From Clostridia bacterium (GTDB lineage Bacteria > Bacillota > Clostridia > Oscillospirales > Acutalibacteraceae), in contig JAFRUA010000020.1 of assembly GCA_017434855.1 (NCBI GenBank), forward strand, positions 1 to 63,157: DNA of 63,157 nt, written 5' to 3'. The notes below the pieces were generated by a model, which was not told where the DNA came from, ran no database searches, and saw nothing but the letters and a program-made list of their open reading frames with translations. The position numbers were made by a program, and so were the translations under genes. Positions 26,539-35,376 of the stretch are shown in pieces. Each line of letters opens with the position of its first letter. The first letter of the stretch is position 1.

Positions 26539-28683
26539 TCAGAACAGCCGGCGGAAGAAGCTCAGGAGCGTGCGCACAAAGGCTCTGAATGCCGCGATGA
26601 GCCGCTGGAAGAAGTTGCCTTCGCCGCCCTGCGGTTCGTCGGGCGTATCGGGCGTATCGGGCGTATCGGGCGTGTCGGGCGTGGTCGGTTCGTCCGGCGT
26701 GGTGGACGCGGTGTACTGCTTGACGCTCTGCTGCAGCGCCTCATAGTCATAGGGCGTCGCGTCGTCGGGATTCTCGCTCAGATCGCGCGGAAGAACGGCG
26801 CTTCCGGTGATGGGCGGGTTGTCGTCAACCGGCAGCTCGGTGTACTCATACTTGTAAACGCACTGGTCGCCGCCGAAGGAATTGTAGTAGAACACAACGT
26901 GCTCCATGATGGTCGCCAGCACTTCGGCTTTTTCTTCGTCAGACTTGCCGCGGCCGATGATGTCCATGAACGCGGCGGTGTCAAGATACCAGTCGCCATC
27001 GTTCAAACCGTCGGTGGTGTAAGGCAGGACGACCCAGTACGTCGGCTCCTGATACTGCTTGACGTTGTTGCAGAAGACCGTGTACAGTCCGCTTTCCACC
27101 GGAGCGACATAGACCGTTTCTGTCGGATAAATGTAGCCGCTGGACGGCGTCGGCACCACATAACGGTACAGCTGCGCGGTGTTGCCCTTATAGATTTCCA
27201 GCGCGTTCGGGAAGAAGTTGGCGATCCAGGGGTCAACGCCCTGCGCATTGATATCGGCGAGCACCTGCGATGCCGTCGTGTCGTTCAGGGAGTTGCCGTC
27301 ATTGTTGATGCGGTTCGCCTTATAGACCGCATAGTCGTTGACAAAGCCGGCTTTGTCCAGATACCAGTCGCCGTTGTGCAGGTTGTCGGTCGAGGTCGCG
27401 ACCGGCAGCCAGTTCACGCCCGCTTCGCGCAGGGCATAAGACAGGGTATAGGGCGAGGCGTCATAGATCATGTGATAGCTTCTGGGTGTGCCGTTGTCGG
27501 ACGGATAGATCGACGCCGGAATGTTGATTTCGCCCTTGAGCAGCATTTGGTCGGTGTCGATGAGCCACGTGCCGTTGGCATACATTGCTTCGGCGTCCGC
27601 TTTGTTCTCCGGGCGGGAGCTTTCGGTCCTGAAGGAGAAGTCCAGATAGAAATCGCCGTCCGCAAGGCCATCCGGCGAGGTCGGGATCGGTACGCCGTTG
27701 AAGACGAAGTTCTCCGGATGGTACTGCTTGATCACACGGTCAAAGTGTCTGACCTGAGCCAAACGGTCGGGCACGTTGCCGGCATATGCCATCAGCGGAT
27801 AGATCGACAGGGCGTTCCAGATCTCATCCGGCTCGTTCCCCGGACCTGAAGTGTAGGTCGCATACTTGCACAGCTTGCTGGTCGGGTTGATGTAGTAAGC
27901 ATTCTGAAGGTCCTGACGCTCATACATGGCGCGGAAGTGCGGGCCGTCGGTGTCGCCGGGCGCATAGATGCCCTTTTCCACCGCTTCTGCCACTTGTTCG
28001 TCAAAGTCCATGTACCAGTCGCCGTCGTTCAGGTCGTCGGTGTAGAAATGGACGGGGTACCAATGGGGATCGACTTCACGAACGGCAAGGAAGAAATCGT
28101 TGACGATCATGTCGAACGTCGTGGCACGGTTCATGGCGCCGGTCATGCGGAGCATGCCCGCGTCGACGTCAATGTAATAGGTCATCGCCCGCAGCGTGTC
28201 AAGCTGATCCGCCAGGTTGCTGTGGATCTGCACAAGGTGTTCCAGGTCAAGATAGTAGTCGCCGGACTGCAGACCGTCCGCAGACGTCGGCAGCAGTTCC
28301 CAGTGATAGTTGTCGGTGACACCGTAAACTTTGACCAGGGCGTCATAGTAAACCTCTTCAAGAACCTCGGTCTGTTCGCCTTCGTTGGGCGTGGTAACGG
28401 TGATCTGGAGCGCCTTCAGTTCGGGGTCAACCAGCCAGGCTGCGCTCTCATACAAGGCCAGCGCGGCTGCCGCGTCCTCCATATTGGCCCCCGACAGGAT
28501 CATCTGGAAAAAGAACCAACTGAGGTCCAGATAGAGGTCGCCCTCCGTCAGCCCTTCGGTCGAGGTCGGGATGGGCTGCCAATGGTAATCGGGTGTTTCG
28601 CCTTCCGCGAATGCCAGCGTGCCGAACGACAGCAGCAGACACAGCGAAAGCAGGATGGATAAGAGTTTCTTTCCGGTGGTCAT
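26539..28683 (-). CDS. Large secreted protein with six GD-x-YLD repeats
   Basis: This 714-residue protein has a signal peptide (about 1-27) and six repeats of roughly 100 residues, each opening with a pattern such as PIPTSTEGLTEGDLYLDL, LLPTSADGLQSGDYYLDL or LPYTTDGLNDGDWYLD. A Thr/Pro/Asp linker (DEPTTPDTPDTPDTP) precedes a tail, NFFQRLIAAFRAFVRTLLSF then FRRLF, a cationic amphipathic helix shared with neighbours. No catalytic motif or sortase signal is seen. The module resembles none of the domains I can name. The ATG at 28683 follows AAAGGAGACGATC. It has its own promoter and terminator. Confidence 0.78.
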   Translation of the reverse strand: MTTGKKLLSILLSLCLLLSFGTLAFAEGETPDYHWQPIPTSTEGLTEGDLYLDLSWFFFQMILSGANMEDAAAALALYESAAWLVDPELKALQITVTTPNEGEQTEVLEEVYYDALVKVYGVTDNYHWELLPTSADGLQSGDYYLDLEHLVQIHSNLADQLDTLRAMTYYIDVDAGMLRMTGAMNRATTFDMIVNDFFLAVREVDPHWYPVHFYTDDLNDGDWYMDFDEQVAEAVEKGIYAPGDTDGPHFRAMYERQDLQNAYYINPTSKLCKYATYTSGPGNEPDEIWNALSIYPLMAYAGNVPDRLAQVRHFDRVIKQYHPENFVFNGVPIPTSPDGLADGDFYLDFSFRTESSRPENKADAEAMYANGTWLIDTDQMLLKGEINIPASIYPSDNGTPRSYHMIYDASPYTLSYALREAGVNWLPVATSTDNLHNGDWYLDKAGFVNDYAVYKANRINNDGNSLNDTTASQVLADINAQGVDPWIANFFPNALEIYKGNTAQLYRYVVPTPSSGYIYPTETVYVAPVESGLYTVFCNNVKQYQEPTYWVVLPYTTDGLNDGDWYLDTAAFMDIIGRGKSDEEKAEVLATIMEHVVFYYNSFGGDQCVYKYEYTELPVDDNPPITGSAVLPRDLSENPDDATPYDYEALQQSVKQYTASTTPDEPTTPDTPDTPDTPDTPDEPQGGEGNFFQRLIAAFRAFVRTLLSFFRRLF

Positions 28684-28739
28684 AAGATCGTCTCCTTTAT
28701 AAAATTTTGGTTTGGGCGGTGGGGTGCCCTTGCAAGACC

Positions 28740-28768
28740 ATCATACCTTCTTGGCGCAAACTTGTCAA
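28740..28768 (-). promoter_or_regulatory. Promoter of the 714-residue secreted-protein gene
   Basis: Minus strand: -35 TTGACA (28763-28768), 17-base spacer, -10 TATGAT (28740-28745). Confidence 0.75.
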
Positions 28769-28843
28769 GCAAAATGGAGTGAATAGTGCGCCGCAGGGAA
28801 TGAATGATCAAAATCCCCCTGAAATGCGCAGTTTTGGGGAGAT

Positions 28844-28882
28844 AACAGCCCCGCCGAAACGTCAAACCTCGGCAGGGCTGTT
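28844..28882. terminator. Terminator after the 697-residue leucine-rich protein gene
   Basis: A 14-base stem (AACAGCCCCGCCGA with TCGGCAGGGCTGTT, one mismatch) and 11-base loop. The central stem and loop resemble those at 24577, though the T tract is weak on the minus strand. Confidence 0.65.
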
Positions 28883-28915
28883 GAATTGATTTTCATTGTT
28901 TTTGAAGCGGCCTCC

Positions 28916-31009
28916 TCAGAACAGTCTGCGGAAGAAACTCAGGATCGCACGCACAAAGGCTCTGAACGCCGAGATGACCTTCTGGAACAGATTGCCGTCG
29001 TCCTGCGATTCGTCCGGCGTTTCCGGCACGGCGGACGCGGTGTACTGCTTGACGCTCTGCTGCAGCGCTTCATAGTCATAGGGCGTCGCGTTGTCCGGAT
29101 CCCCGCTCAGATCCTGCGGAAGAACGGCCGTGCCGCTGATGGGATCGCCGTCATCCACCGGCAGATTGGTGTATTCATACTTATAAACGCGCTCGGTGCC
29201 GACGGGGTTGTAGTAGAACACAACGTGCTCCTTGAGCACCGCAAGCGCTTCGGCTTTTTCCGCAGCGGACTTGTCGCGGCCGATGAGGTTCATGAACGTG
29301 GTGGTGTCCAGATACCAGTCGCCCTCATTCAGCCCGTCGCTGCCGTAAGGCAGAGTGATCCAGCTGGAGCCGCCGGGTTCGTCGGCGGGCGTCATGTCCA
29401 CAAAGGCAAGGCCGTGCGCGTTGGCATAGGCCTGCACGCTGCCGCCGGCAAAGCTCCAGATCGCGGGCGTCGCGTCGCCGATGTTGTCAAAGGCGGTTTC
29501 GTCAATCGCAGCGTTCGCGTTCATGATGACGACCTTTTCCAGACCGGTGCAATATGAGAAAGTGGCTTCTCCAACGGTGTCCACACCTTCGGGGAGCACG
29601 ACGTTTTTCAGCCGTTTGCAGTAAATGAACGCCTGGGGACCCACAAACGTGACGCCGTCGGGCAGAACAAGCGACTCCAGATACCGGCTTTCGGCAAAGG
29701 CGCCGTTGCTGACGGTCTGCAGCCCGCTGCCGAAGTTGATCGTCCGCAGCGCAAGGCACTCATGGAACGCCCAGGTGCCGATTGTCAAAAGGGAATCCGG
29801 CAGCGTCGCCGTCACAATGCTCGGGTGGAACTGGAACGCCTGTTGCTCGATCTCGGTGATGCCCTCGTCAACAATGAGCTTTGTCGGCTGCACGGATGCG
29901 TTCCAGCCGTAGCCTGCCCCACCGATTGCGCCCCCGCCAAAGACGAACAGCGTGCCGTCCTCATAGCAGACATAGTAGGCGTGATTCAGACCCGTGCCGC
30001 AGTAACCGACCTCAACCGCAGCGCCGCGTGCGGGAATCACCATGGATTCGGTGTGCGCCGGGTCGTTTTCGCAGACGGCGGTGGCAATGCCGGTCGTCGT
30101 CGCGGTGGAATTCTGCGTGATGGTCCAGATGTAGTTATGTCCCGTCGGCAGCTTTGGAACGGTTTTGACGTGACCGGGGGTATTGCGGCAAACGCAGACC
30201 ATCGCGCCCGCCTCGGTGCAGGTCGGGATCGTGGTTGTCACGCCGTCGTACCAGTTGTGCTCCTCTTCCGCAGCAGTCGAAAGGTCCACAAACGTGCGGC
30301 CGAACTGACCGGCTCTGGTTTCCACACAGCCGCCGCCATAGCTGTAAATTGTGGCAGGCAACGGGAATTCGGTCGTCTGTGTGTTGCCGTTCAGATACAC
30401 CAGGGCCCGGATGTTCTGGCACGGGCTGGCAAACGCGCCCCGCCCGACGGTTTCCACGTTCGGACCGACCACAACCGTGTGCAGCAGGTCACAATAGCAA
30501 AACGCCTGCTCACCGATGGTCTTCAGGCTATCCGGCAAAACCAGAATACGATACGCCGGCTCGGTACCGGCAAAGGAATAGCTGAACGCATCCGCTTCGA
30601 TGGTTTCCAGATTGCTGCCGAACTGAATCTCACCGAAGGCCGTTTCATAAAACGCCGCTTTGCCGATGGTCTTCAGGCTGTCCGGCAGGCGGATACTGCC
30701 CAGACGGCCGATGCTTTCAAACGCGCTTTTGCCGATGCGGGTGACGCCCTCGCGCACGATCAGGGACTTGATGCCGCCGTGCTCAATAAAGGCGTTGTCT
30801 TTGATTTCGCCGAAGCCCTCGACGATCAGCTTGCCGTTGCTGTACAGCTTGTACTGCACGTCGCTGCCTTCTGCGCCGCAGTTGCCAGTTTCAACCACCG
30901 TGGCCGGTGTGGGTGTAGGGGTGTCGTCGTTCGCGAATGCCAGCGTGCCGAACGACAGCGCCAGCAGCAGCGCAAGAACGACGGATAAAAGTTTCTTTCC
31001 GGTTTTCAT
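28916..31009 (-). CDS. Secreted leucine-rich repeat (BspA-type) protein with shared tail
   Basis: This 697-residue protein has a signal peptide (about 1-26), two blocks of LRR_5/BspA-type repeats (about 50-220 and 350-500; for example IGKSAFESIGRLGSIRLPDS, VGPQAFIYCKRLKNVVLPEG), one GD-x-YLD module (LPYGSDGLNEGDWYLD, about 555) and the tail NLFQKVISAFRAFVRAILSF then FRRLF. It thus fuses a known binding repeat to the module and tail of its neighbours. LRR_5 proteins of gut bacteria usually bind host or bacterial surfaces. The ATG at 31009 follows AAAGGAGCATGACTT. It has its own promoter. Confidence 0.83.
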   Translation of the reverse strand: MKTGKKLLSVVLALLLALSFGTLAFANDDTPTPTPATVVETGNCGAEGSDVQYKLYSNGKLIVEGFGEIKDNAFIEHGGIKSLIVREGVTRIGKSAFESIGRLGSIRLPDSLKTIGKAAFYETAFGEIQFGSNLETIEADAFSYSFAGTEPAYRILVLPDSLKTIGEQAFCYCDLLHTVVVGPNVETVGRGAFASPCQNIRALVYLNGNTQTTEFPLPATIYSYGGGCVETRAGQFGRTFVDLSTAAEEEHNWYDGVTTTIPTCTEAGAMVCVCRNTPGHVKTVPKLPTGHNYIWTITQNSTATTTGIATAVCENDPAHTESMVIPARGAAVEVGYCGTGLNHAYYVCYEDGTLFVFGGGAIGGAGYGWNASVQPTKLIVDEGITEIEQQAFQFHPSIVTATLPDSLLTIGTWAFHECLALRTINFGSGLQTVSNGAFAESRYLESLVLPDGVTFVGPQAFIYCKRLKNVVLPEGVDTVGEATFSYCTGLEKVVIMNANAAIDETAFDNIGDATPAIWSFAGGSVQAYANAHGLAFVDMTPADEPGGSSWITLPYGSDGLNEGDWYLDTTTFMNLIGRDKSAAEKAEALAVLKEHVVFYYNPVGTERVYKYEYTNLPVDDGDPISGTAVLPQDLSGDPDNATPYDYEALQQSVKQYTASAVPETPDESQDDGNLFQKVISAFRAFVRAILSFFRRLF

Positions 31010-31066
31010 AAGTCATGCTCCTTTGCAAAAAATTTGGGGTCGGGCATTGCGCGCCCTTGTGCTTTT

Positions 31067-31095
31067 ATTGTACTGTTTCAGGTGATGTCTGTCAA
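31067..31095 (-). promoter_or_regulatory. Promoter of the leucine-rich secreted-protein gene
   Basis: Minus strand: -35 TTGACA (31090-31095), 17-base spacer, -10 TACAAT (31067-31072). Confidence 0.75.
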
Positions 31096-31168
31096 GCGAA
31101 TTGGAGTGAATAGCGCGCCGCAGGGAATGAATCGTTAAAATTCCCCGAAAAAGCATTGTTGTGCAGAC

Positions 31169-31192
31169 AAAAAGGGACCCCGCAAGGGGTCC
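31169..31192 (-). terminator. argH terminator
   Basis: Minus strand: perfect seven-base stem GGACCCC/GGGGTCC with a TTGC loop, followed by CTTTTTG, 29 bases after the argH stop. Confidence 0.85.
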
Positions 31193-31220
31193 GCAGACGG
31201 TGTTGGTTTCAAAAAATGAT

Positions 31221-32591
31221 TTATTTCAGCGATTCCAAAAGCGCGTTCGCTTCCCGCAGCACGTTCTGCGGCGCGGGGGCGCCCTTGACCGTCCGCTTTT
31301 CCACGCAGCGGTCCAGGTCGATCATCGGGTAGACGTCCTCGTCAAACAGGCCGCACACCGCCTTGTACTCGGTCAGCGGCAGGGCCTCCAGCGTCGTGCC
31401 CTTGTCGATGCACAGCGCGACGAGCTGCCCCACGCATTTGTAGGCGTCGCGGAAGGGCAGGCCCTTGCCCACCAGATAGTCGGCGCAGTCGGTGGCGTTG
31501 ATGAAGCCCTTTGCGGCGGCGGCGCGCAGGTTGTCGCGCAGCACGGTCGCCGTTTCCAGCATCGGGGCAAAGGTGTCAATGCAGATCACGGCCGTGTCCA
31601 CCGCGTCAAAGACGGCCTCCTTGTCCTCCTGCATATCCTTATTGTATGCCAGCGGCAGGCCCTTCATCACGGTCAGCAGCGTCATCAGGTCGCCGAAGAC
31701 GCGCCCGGCCTTGCCGCGTACCAGCTCTGCGATGTCGGGGTTCTTTTTTTGCGGCATGATGCTGCTGCCGGTGGAAAACGCGTCGTCCAGCTCGATGAAC
31801 TTGAACTCCCACGAGCACCAGAGGATGACCTCCTCTGCAAAGCGTGACAGGTGGACCATCAGAATCGAAAGTACGCTCAGCAGCTCCAGCACATAGTCGC
31901 GGTCTGAAACGCCGTCCAGACTGTTGGCGCTCACGCCGCAAAGGCCCAGCAGGTCGGCGACCAGTTCACGGTCCAGCGGATAGGTCGTGCCCGCCAGCGC
32001 GCCCGAGCCGAGCGGCGACACCGCCATGCGCTTTTTGCAGTCCGCCAGCCGGTCGCGGTCACGGCGCAGCATTTCGCCGTACGCCAACAGGTGGTGGCCG
32101 AAGGTAATGGGCTGCGCGCGCTGCAGGTGGGTGTAGCCCGGCATGACGAAGTCACAGGTGGCCTTCGCCTTTTCGCCGATCACGGTCAACAGGCGCACCA
32201 GCGCCGCGTCGATGCGGTCGGCCTCCGCCAACAAGTACAGCCGCAGGTCCAGCGCCACCTGATCGTTGCGGCTGCGGGCCGTGTGCAGGCGCTTGCCGCT
32301 GTCGCCGATGCGGCGTGTCAGCTCACCCTCCACAAAGGTGTGGATGTCTTCGGCGGTCATGTCGATGACCAGCGCGCCGCTTTCCAGCTCGGCGGCGATG
32401 TCCTTCAAGGTTTTGACGATGACTTCACTTTCCGCTTCGTCGATGATGCCCTGCTTTCCAAGCATGGTCGCGTGCGCGACAGAGCCGGCGATGTCCTGCT
32501 TTGCCATGCGGCTGTCAAACGCAATGGAGGCGTTGAAGTCGTTGGTCTGCTGATCGAGTTGTTTTTTGAATCGTCCTGTCCAGAGTGGCAT
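31221..32591 (-). CDS. argH: Argininosuccinate lyase
   Basis: This 456-residue enzyme splits argininosuccinate into arginine and fumarate, the last step of arginine synthesis. The fumarase/aspartase-superfamily signature GSSIMPQKKNPDIAE holds the catalytic Ser; TARSRNDQVALDLRLYL and PGYTHLQRAQPITFGHHLL are the other two conserved regions. The ATG at 32591 follows AAAGGAG. It stands alone: argG is not adjacent. Length and motifs are complete. Confidence 0.96.
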   Translation of the reverse strand: MPLWTGRFKKQLDQQTNDFNASIAFDSRMAKQDIAGSVAHATMLGKQGIIDEAESEVIVKTLKDIAAELESGALVIDMTAEDIHTFVEGELTRRIGDSGKRLHTARSRNDQVALDLRLYLLAEADRIDAALVRLLTVIGEKAKATCDFVMPGYTHLQRAQPITFGHHLLAYGEMLRRDRDRLADCKKRMAVSPLGSGALAGTTYPLDRELVADLLGLCGVSANSLDGVSDRDYVLELLSVLSILMVHLSRFAEEVILWCSWEFKFIELDDAFSTGSSIMPQKKNPDIAELVRGKAGRVFGDLMTLLTVMKGLPLAYNKDMQEDKEAVFDAVDTAVICIDTFAPMLETATVLRDNLRAAAAKGFINATDCADYLVGKGLPFRDAYKCVGQLVALCIDKGTTLEALPLTEYKAVCGLFDEDVYPMIDLDRCVEKRTVKGAPAPQNVLREANALLESLK

Positions 32592-32629
32592 AGTAATATC
32601 TCCTTTGTTGGTGGGATAGAGGATAAGAG

Positions 32630-32662
32630 GTTATAAGGATAAAAGATAAAGGATAAAAGGGA
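32630..32662. repeat. Seven-base-period repeat upstream of argH
   Basis: Units of GATAAAA/GATAAAG repeat with a period of seven bases in the argH 5' flank. One of several such blocks with different units in this window. Confidence 0.6.
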
Positions 32663-32685
32663 TTGAGAAAGATGTACCCCACTTG

Positions 32686-32866
32686 GCGGCAGCTTCGCTG
32701 CCGCAGACGGCCGCCGCCGGGACGCGCGCCGGCTGAGCCGGCGCGCTGCGGGCAAAGCGCAGCCTTCGCACAGATCAACCGTCCGCCGCCTTGCCGCGCT
32801 TTGCCCGATGCGCTGCCTTCGGCAGCGCACCCGGCGGCGGCCCCTGCGGGCGCCAAAGGCGCCCGC
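32686..32866. repeat. Cluster of five near-perfect triloop hairpins
   Basis: Within 181 bases lie GCGGCAGC-TTC-GCTGCCGC, GCGCGCCGGC-TGA-GCCGGCGCGC, GCTGCG...CGCAGC, TGCGCTGCC-TTC-GGCAGCGCA and GCGGGCGCC-AAA-GGCGCCCGC. The last four or so are enclosed by a 13-base inverted pair (32709-32721 with 32830-32842). Extremely G+C-rich, no coding frame. It fills the gap between the MGMT-type gene stop and the argH 5' flank. Confidence 0.85.
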
Positions 32867-32881
32867 GCATACAGCAGTCCG

Positions 32882-33193
32882 TCAAAAATCAATTTTCCAC
32901 CGGCACCCTGCGACGTCCACTTTGCCGTCCGGCAAAAAGGGCACGCCCTCGCCCTCCAGCAGCGCGCGCTGCACGTTCTCGCCGCCGAACGCAAACGCCG
33001 TCGACAGCGAACCGTCTTTCATCACCACGCGGTGACAGGGAATGACGCCCGGCTTCGGGTTGACGTGCAGGGCATAACCGACCACACGCGCCCAATGCAC
33101 GTTCCCGGCCAGCGCGGCCACCTGCCCGTAGGTCGCGACGCAGCCGCGCGGGATGCGCGTCACCACGTCGTAGATCTTTTCGTATGAATTCAT
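32882..33193 (-). CDS. MGMT-family DNA alkyltransferase, single domain
   Basis: This 103-residue protein is only the C-terminal DNA-binding/active-site domain of O6-alkylguanine-DNA alkyltransferase. The acceptor Cys is kept in IPCHRVV (Cys53), with the helix-turn-helix RGCVATYGQVAALAG before it. Short proteins with Trp or other residues instead of Cys are alkyltransferase-like; here Cys suggests real repair. The ATG at 33193 overlaps the stop of the GDPD gene (ATGA), so the two are coupled. The start lacks room for the missing N-terminal domain. Confidence 0.88.
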   Translation of the reverse strand: MNSYEKIYDVVTRIPRGCVATYGQVAALAGNVHWARVVGYALHVNPKPGVIPCHRVVMKDGSLSTAFAFGGENVQRALLEGEGVPFLPDGKVDVAGCRWKIDF

Positions 33194-33999
33194 TTCGTCC
33201 CCTCGAAATAGGTTTTTGCCGCCAGCAGCCAGTCGGTCTGGACCACGTCAAAGCCCCTGTCGCGGAACCAGCCCCAGCCGAAATCGGGGTCGCCCGTCAC
33301 GGCGGCGTCGTCCGTGTGCCCGGCAGAGATCACGTCACGACGGTTGTAAACGATCGCGTTTCCCCACAGGAAGCGGCCGCGTTCGTGCTGGGCGGCAATG
33401 AACGCCTCCGACGCGACCGGCGCGTCCCCGGTTTTGAACAGCGCCTCGACGCCGACAAAGTTCAGCCTGCGCCGGGCTGCGGCCTGCGCGTCCTTCGGTG
33501 AGCGCGCCATGACCACAAACGGCAGATCGGGCGCCACCGCCTCCACGGCGGAAAGGTCGTGCGGCGCGGACGATGTTTTGATCAGGACGTCGTCTGCCAT
33601 CCCGTGCCGGCGGATGCAGGCGGTGATCGCTTCCGGCGCCGTCCAGAATTTGTCAATGTTGACGATGCACCTGCCGCGCAGCAGCTCCAGCGCGTCGTCC
33701 AGAAGCATCACGCCGTAAACCGTTTCGGCACGGTCCTGATTGCCATACCGCCGGCGCAGGACGCCGCTTTTTTTCAACAGACGCAGCGGCAGCGGCGAGG
33801 TCAGGTGCGCGTGCTCCATTCCGGGGTGAAAGACAAACAGCGTGCCGTCACGCGCCTTTGTCACGTCCAGTTCTATGATATCCGCCCCCTGCGCCATCGC
33901 CGCGCGGAACGCCGCCTCGCTGTTGCAGGGGATGTTGCCGCCCGACACGCCGCGGTGCGCCGCCAGATACGGGCGCTGCGGATGCTTCAGCCAATCCAT
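33190..33999 (-). CDS. Glycerophosphodiester phosphodiesterase family protein
   Basis: This 269-residue TIM-barrel protein carries the family residues: HRG at 15-17, NSEAAFRAAMAQGAD, and the metal-binding ELDV and HPG segment. GDPD enzymes hydrolyse glycerophosphodiesters to sn-glycerol-3-phosphate and an alcohol. The usual catalytic HD of HD-x-x-HDR is replaced by VFHPGMEH, a variant whose effect is unknown. No signal peptide. It sits between the TlpA and MGMT genes, four bases after the former. Confidence 0.82.
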   Translation of the reverse strand: MDWLKHPQRPYLAAHRGVSGGNIPCNSEAAFRAAMAQGADIIELDVTKARDGTLFVFHPGMEHAHLTSPLPLRLLKKSGVLRRRYGNQDRAETVYGVMLLDDALELLRGRCIVNIDKFWTAPEAITACIRRHGMADDVLIKTSSAPHDLSAVEAVAPDLPFVVMARSPKDAQAAARRRLNFVGVEALFKTGDAPVASEAFIAAQHERGRFLWGNAIVYNRRDVISAGHTDDAAVTGDPDFGWGWFRDRGFDVVQTDWLLAAKTYFEGTK

Positions 34000-34003
34000 A
34001 CAG

Positions 34004-34669
34004 TCACCCCGCTGCTTCGATCATCGTTTGAATATACAGATCCAGCGTTTCATAGTCCAGCATCCCGACGCGCTTTTGATATACCGTCCCGTCCGGCCAA
34101 AGGAACAACGTGACCGGAATGCCCTGAATGTCGAAACGGTCTGCCGCGTTTCCGTCCGTATCGAAGTACACCGGAAACGTGAGGCCCAAACGGTCGATCA
34201 GCGCCGCGCCGTCCTGCGCGTCATCCTCCATCTGCGTCAGGTTCACCATCATGAAGTCCACGCGGTCGCCATAGGTCTGGTACGCCGCGTCAAAGTCCGG
34301 CAGCTCCTTTCCGCAGGGCCGGCACCAGCTTGCCCAGAAATTCACGATGACGATTTTCCCGCGCCGGTCGCTCAGGCGCACAGGATTCCCGTCTCCGTCA
34401 AATACTGTCAGGTCCACGGCGTCCGCTGCCGGTTCCGCCGCTGTTTCGAAATCATCCGCCGCGGTCTGCGTATAGTTCACCGACGGCAGCTCCTCCGGCG
34501 TCTTTGCCTTTTCCGACAGCGCACGGTACAAAAACCCGCCGCCGCACATACTCGCACCGATCAGGATCACGATCAGCAGCAGCGCCCAAAGCTGCGGCTG
34601 TTTTTTCTCCGGTACCGCCGGGGCTTCCGGCGGCTGCGGCTGCATGGATTCAATGCGTTCTTCATCCAT
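34004..34669 (-). CDS. Membrane-anchored TlpA/ResA-type thiol-disulfide oxidoreductase
   Basis: This 221-residue protein has a cytoplasmic Pro-rich start, one membrane helix (about 28-48), a linker, then a thioredoxin domain with active site WASWCRPCGKEL (about 118) and the cis-Pro loop IQGIPVTLF. It faces outside and would reduce or oxidise protein disulfides. CcdA, which carries electrons across the membrane to such proteins, is encoded immediately upstream. The ATG at 34669 follows AGGAAGGTG. Confidence 0.88.
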   Translation of the reverse strand: MDEERIESMQPQPPEAPAVPEKKQPQLWALLLIVILIGASMCGGGFLYRALSEKAKTPEELPSVNYTQTAADDFETAAEPAADAVDLTVFDGDGNPVRLSDRRGKIVIVNFWASWCRPCGKELPDFDAAYQTYGDRVDFMMVNLTQMEDDAQDGAALIDRLGLTFPVYFDTDGNAADRFDIQGIPVTLFLWPDGTVYQKRVGMLDYETLDLYIQTMIEAAG

Positions 34670-34697
34670 AAAAAACACCTTCCTGTTTCAAATAAAC

Positions 34698-35357
34698 TCA
34701 GGTCAAAAACGACAGCGCCTTTGTCAAAAGCCCGCAGGCCATCAGAATGCCGACGAGGATCAAAAAGCCGCCGCACACGCGGTTGATCACGGCATAGTGC
34801 CGCTTGATCGCGGCAAACATGCCTTTAAGCTGGTCCAGCAGCAGCGCCGACAGCAAAAACGGCACGCCCAGCCCGGCGGAATAGACCAGCAGCAGCAAGG
34901 TGCCGCGCAGCGCCGTTCCGCTGGCAGACGCAAGCGCCAGCGCCGCACCGAGAAAAGCGCCGACGCAGGGCGTCAGACTGACGGAATAGATCATGCCGAA
35001 CAAAAACGCCGACACCGCGCCGCCGACCGACCGGCCGCTTTTCATTCCTTTGAAAAACGGCAGGCGGATCACTTCAAGGTATGACAGGCCGAACACGATC
35101 ACGATCGCGCCGGCGACGATGTTCAGCGCCGTGCGGTACCGGGTGAGCAATTGGCCCAGCGTGCCGGCAAACAGCCCCAGCAGGCAAAACACCAGTGTAA
35201 AGCCGGCCGCAAAGGCCAGCACCCGCAGCAGGAGCACGCCGCGCTTCTGCGCTTTTTCGCCAGCCGCAAAATACGACAGATAGATCGGCAGCATCGGCAG
35301 CATGCAGGGAGAGATGAAGGAGATGAGGCCTTCAAGAAATGTGATGAAATAGGTCAT
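34698..35357 (-). CDS. ccdA: CcdA-type membrane thiol transporter
   Basis: This 219-residue protein has six membrane helices and the two redox cysteines of the DsbD/CcdA family in FISPCMLPMLPIY (about residue 18) and SLTPCVGAFLGAAL (about 127). It passes electrons from thioredoxin to the adjacent TlpA-like protein. The start at 35357 cannot be moved inward without losing helix 1, yet no ribosome site precedes it: the upstream DNA is a block of seven-base repeats. The gene may be read as leaderless or from weak initiation. Confidence 0.9.
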   Translation of the reverse strand: MTYFITFLEGLISFISPCMLPMLPIYLSYFAAGEKAQKRGVLLLRVLAFAAGFTLVFCLLGLFAGTLGQLLTRYRTALNIVAGAIVIVFGLSYLEVIRLPFFKGMKSGRSVGGAVSAFLFGMIYSVSLTPCVGAFLGAALALASASGTALRGTLLLLVYSAGLGVPFLLSALLLDQLKGMFAAIKRHYAVINRVCGGFLILVGILMACGLLTKALSFLT

Positions 35358-35376
35358 AGGAGATCAAGATATAAGG

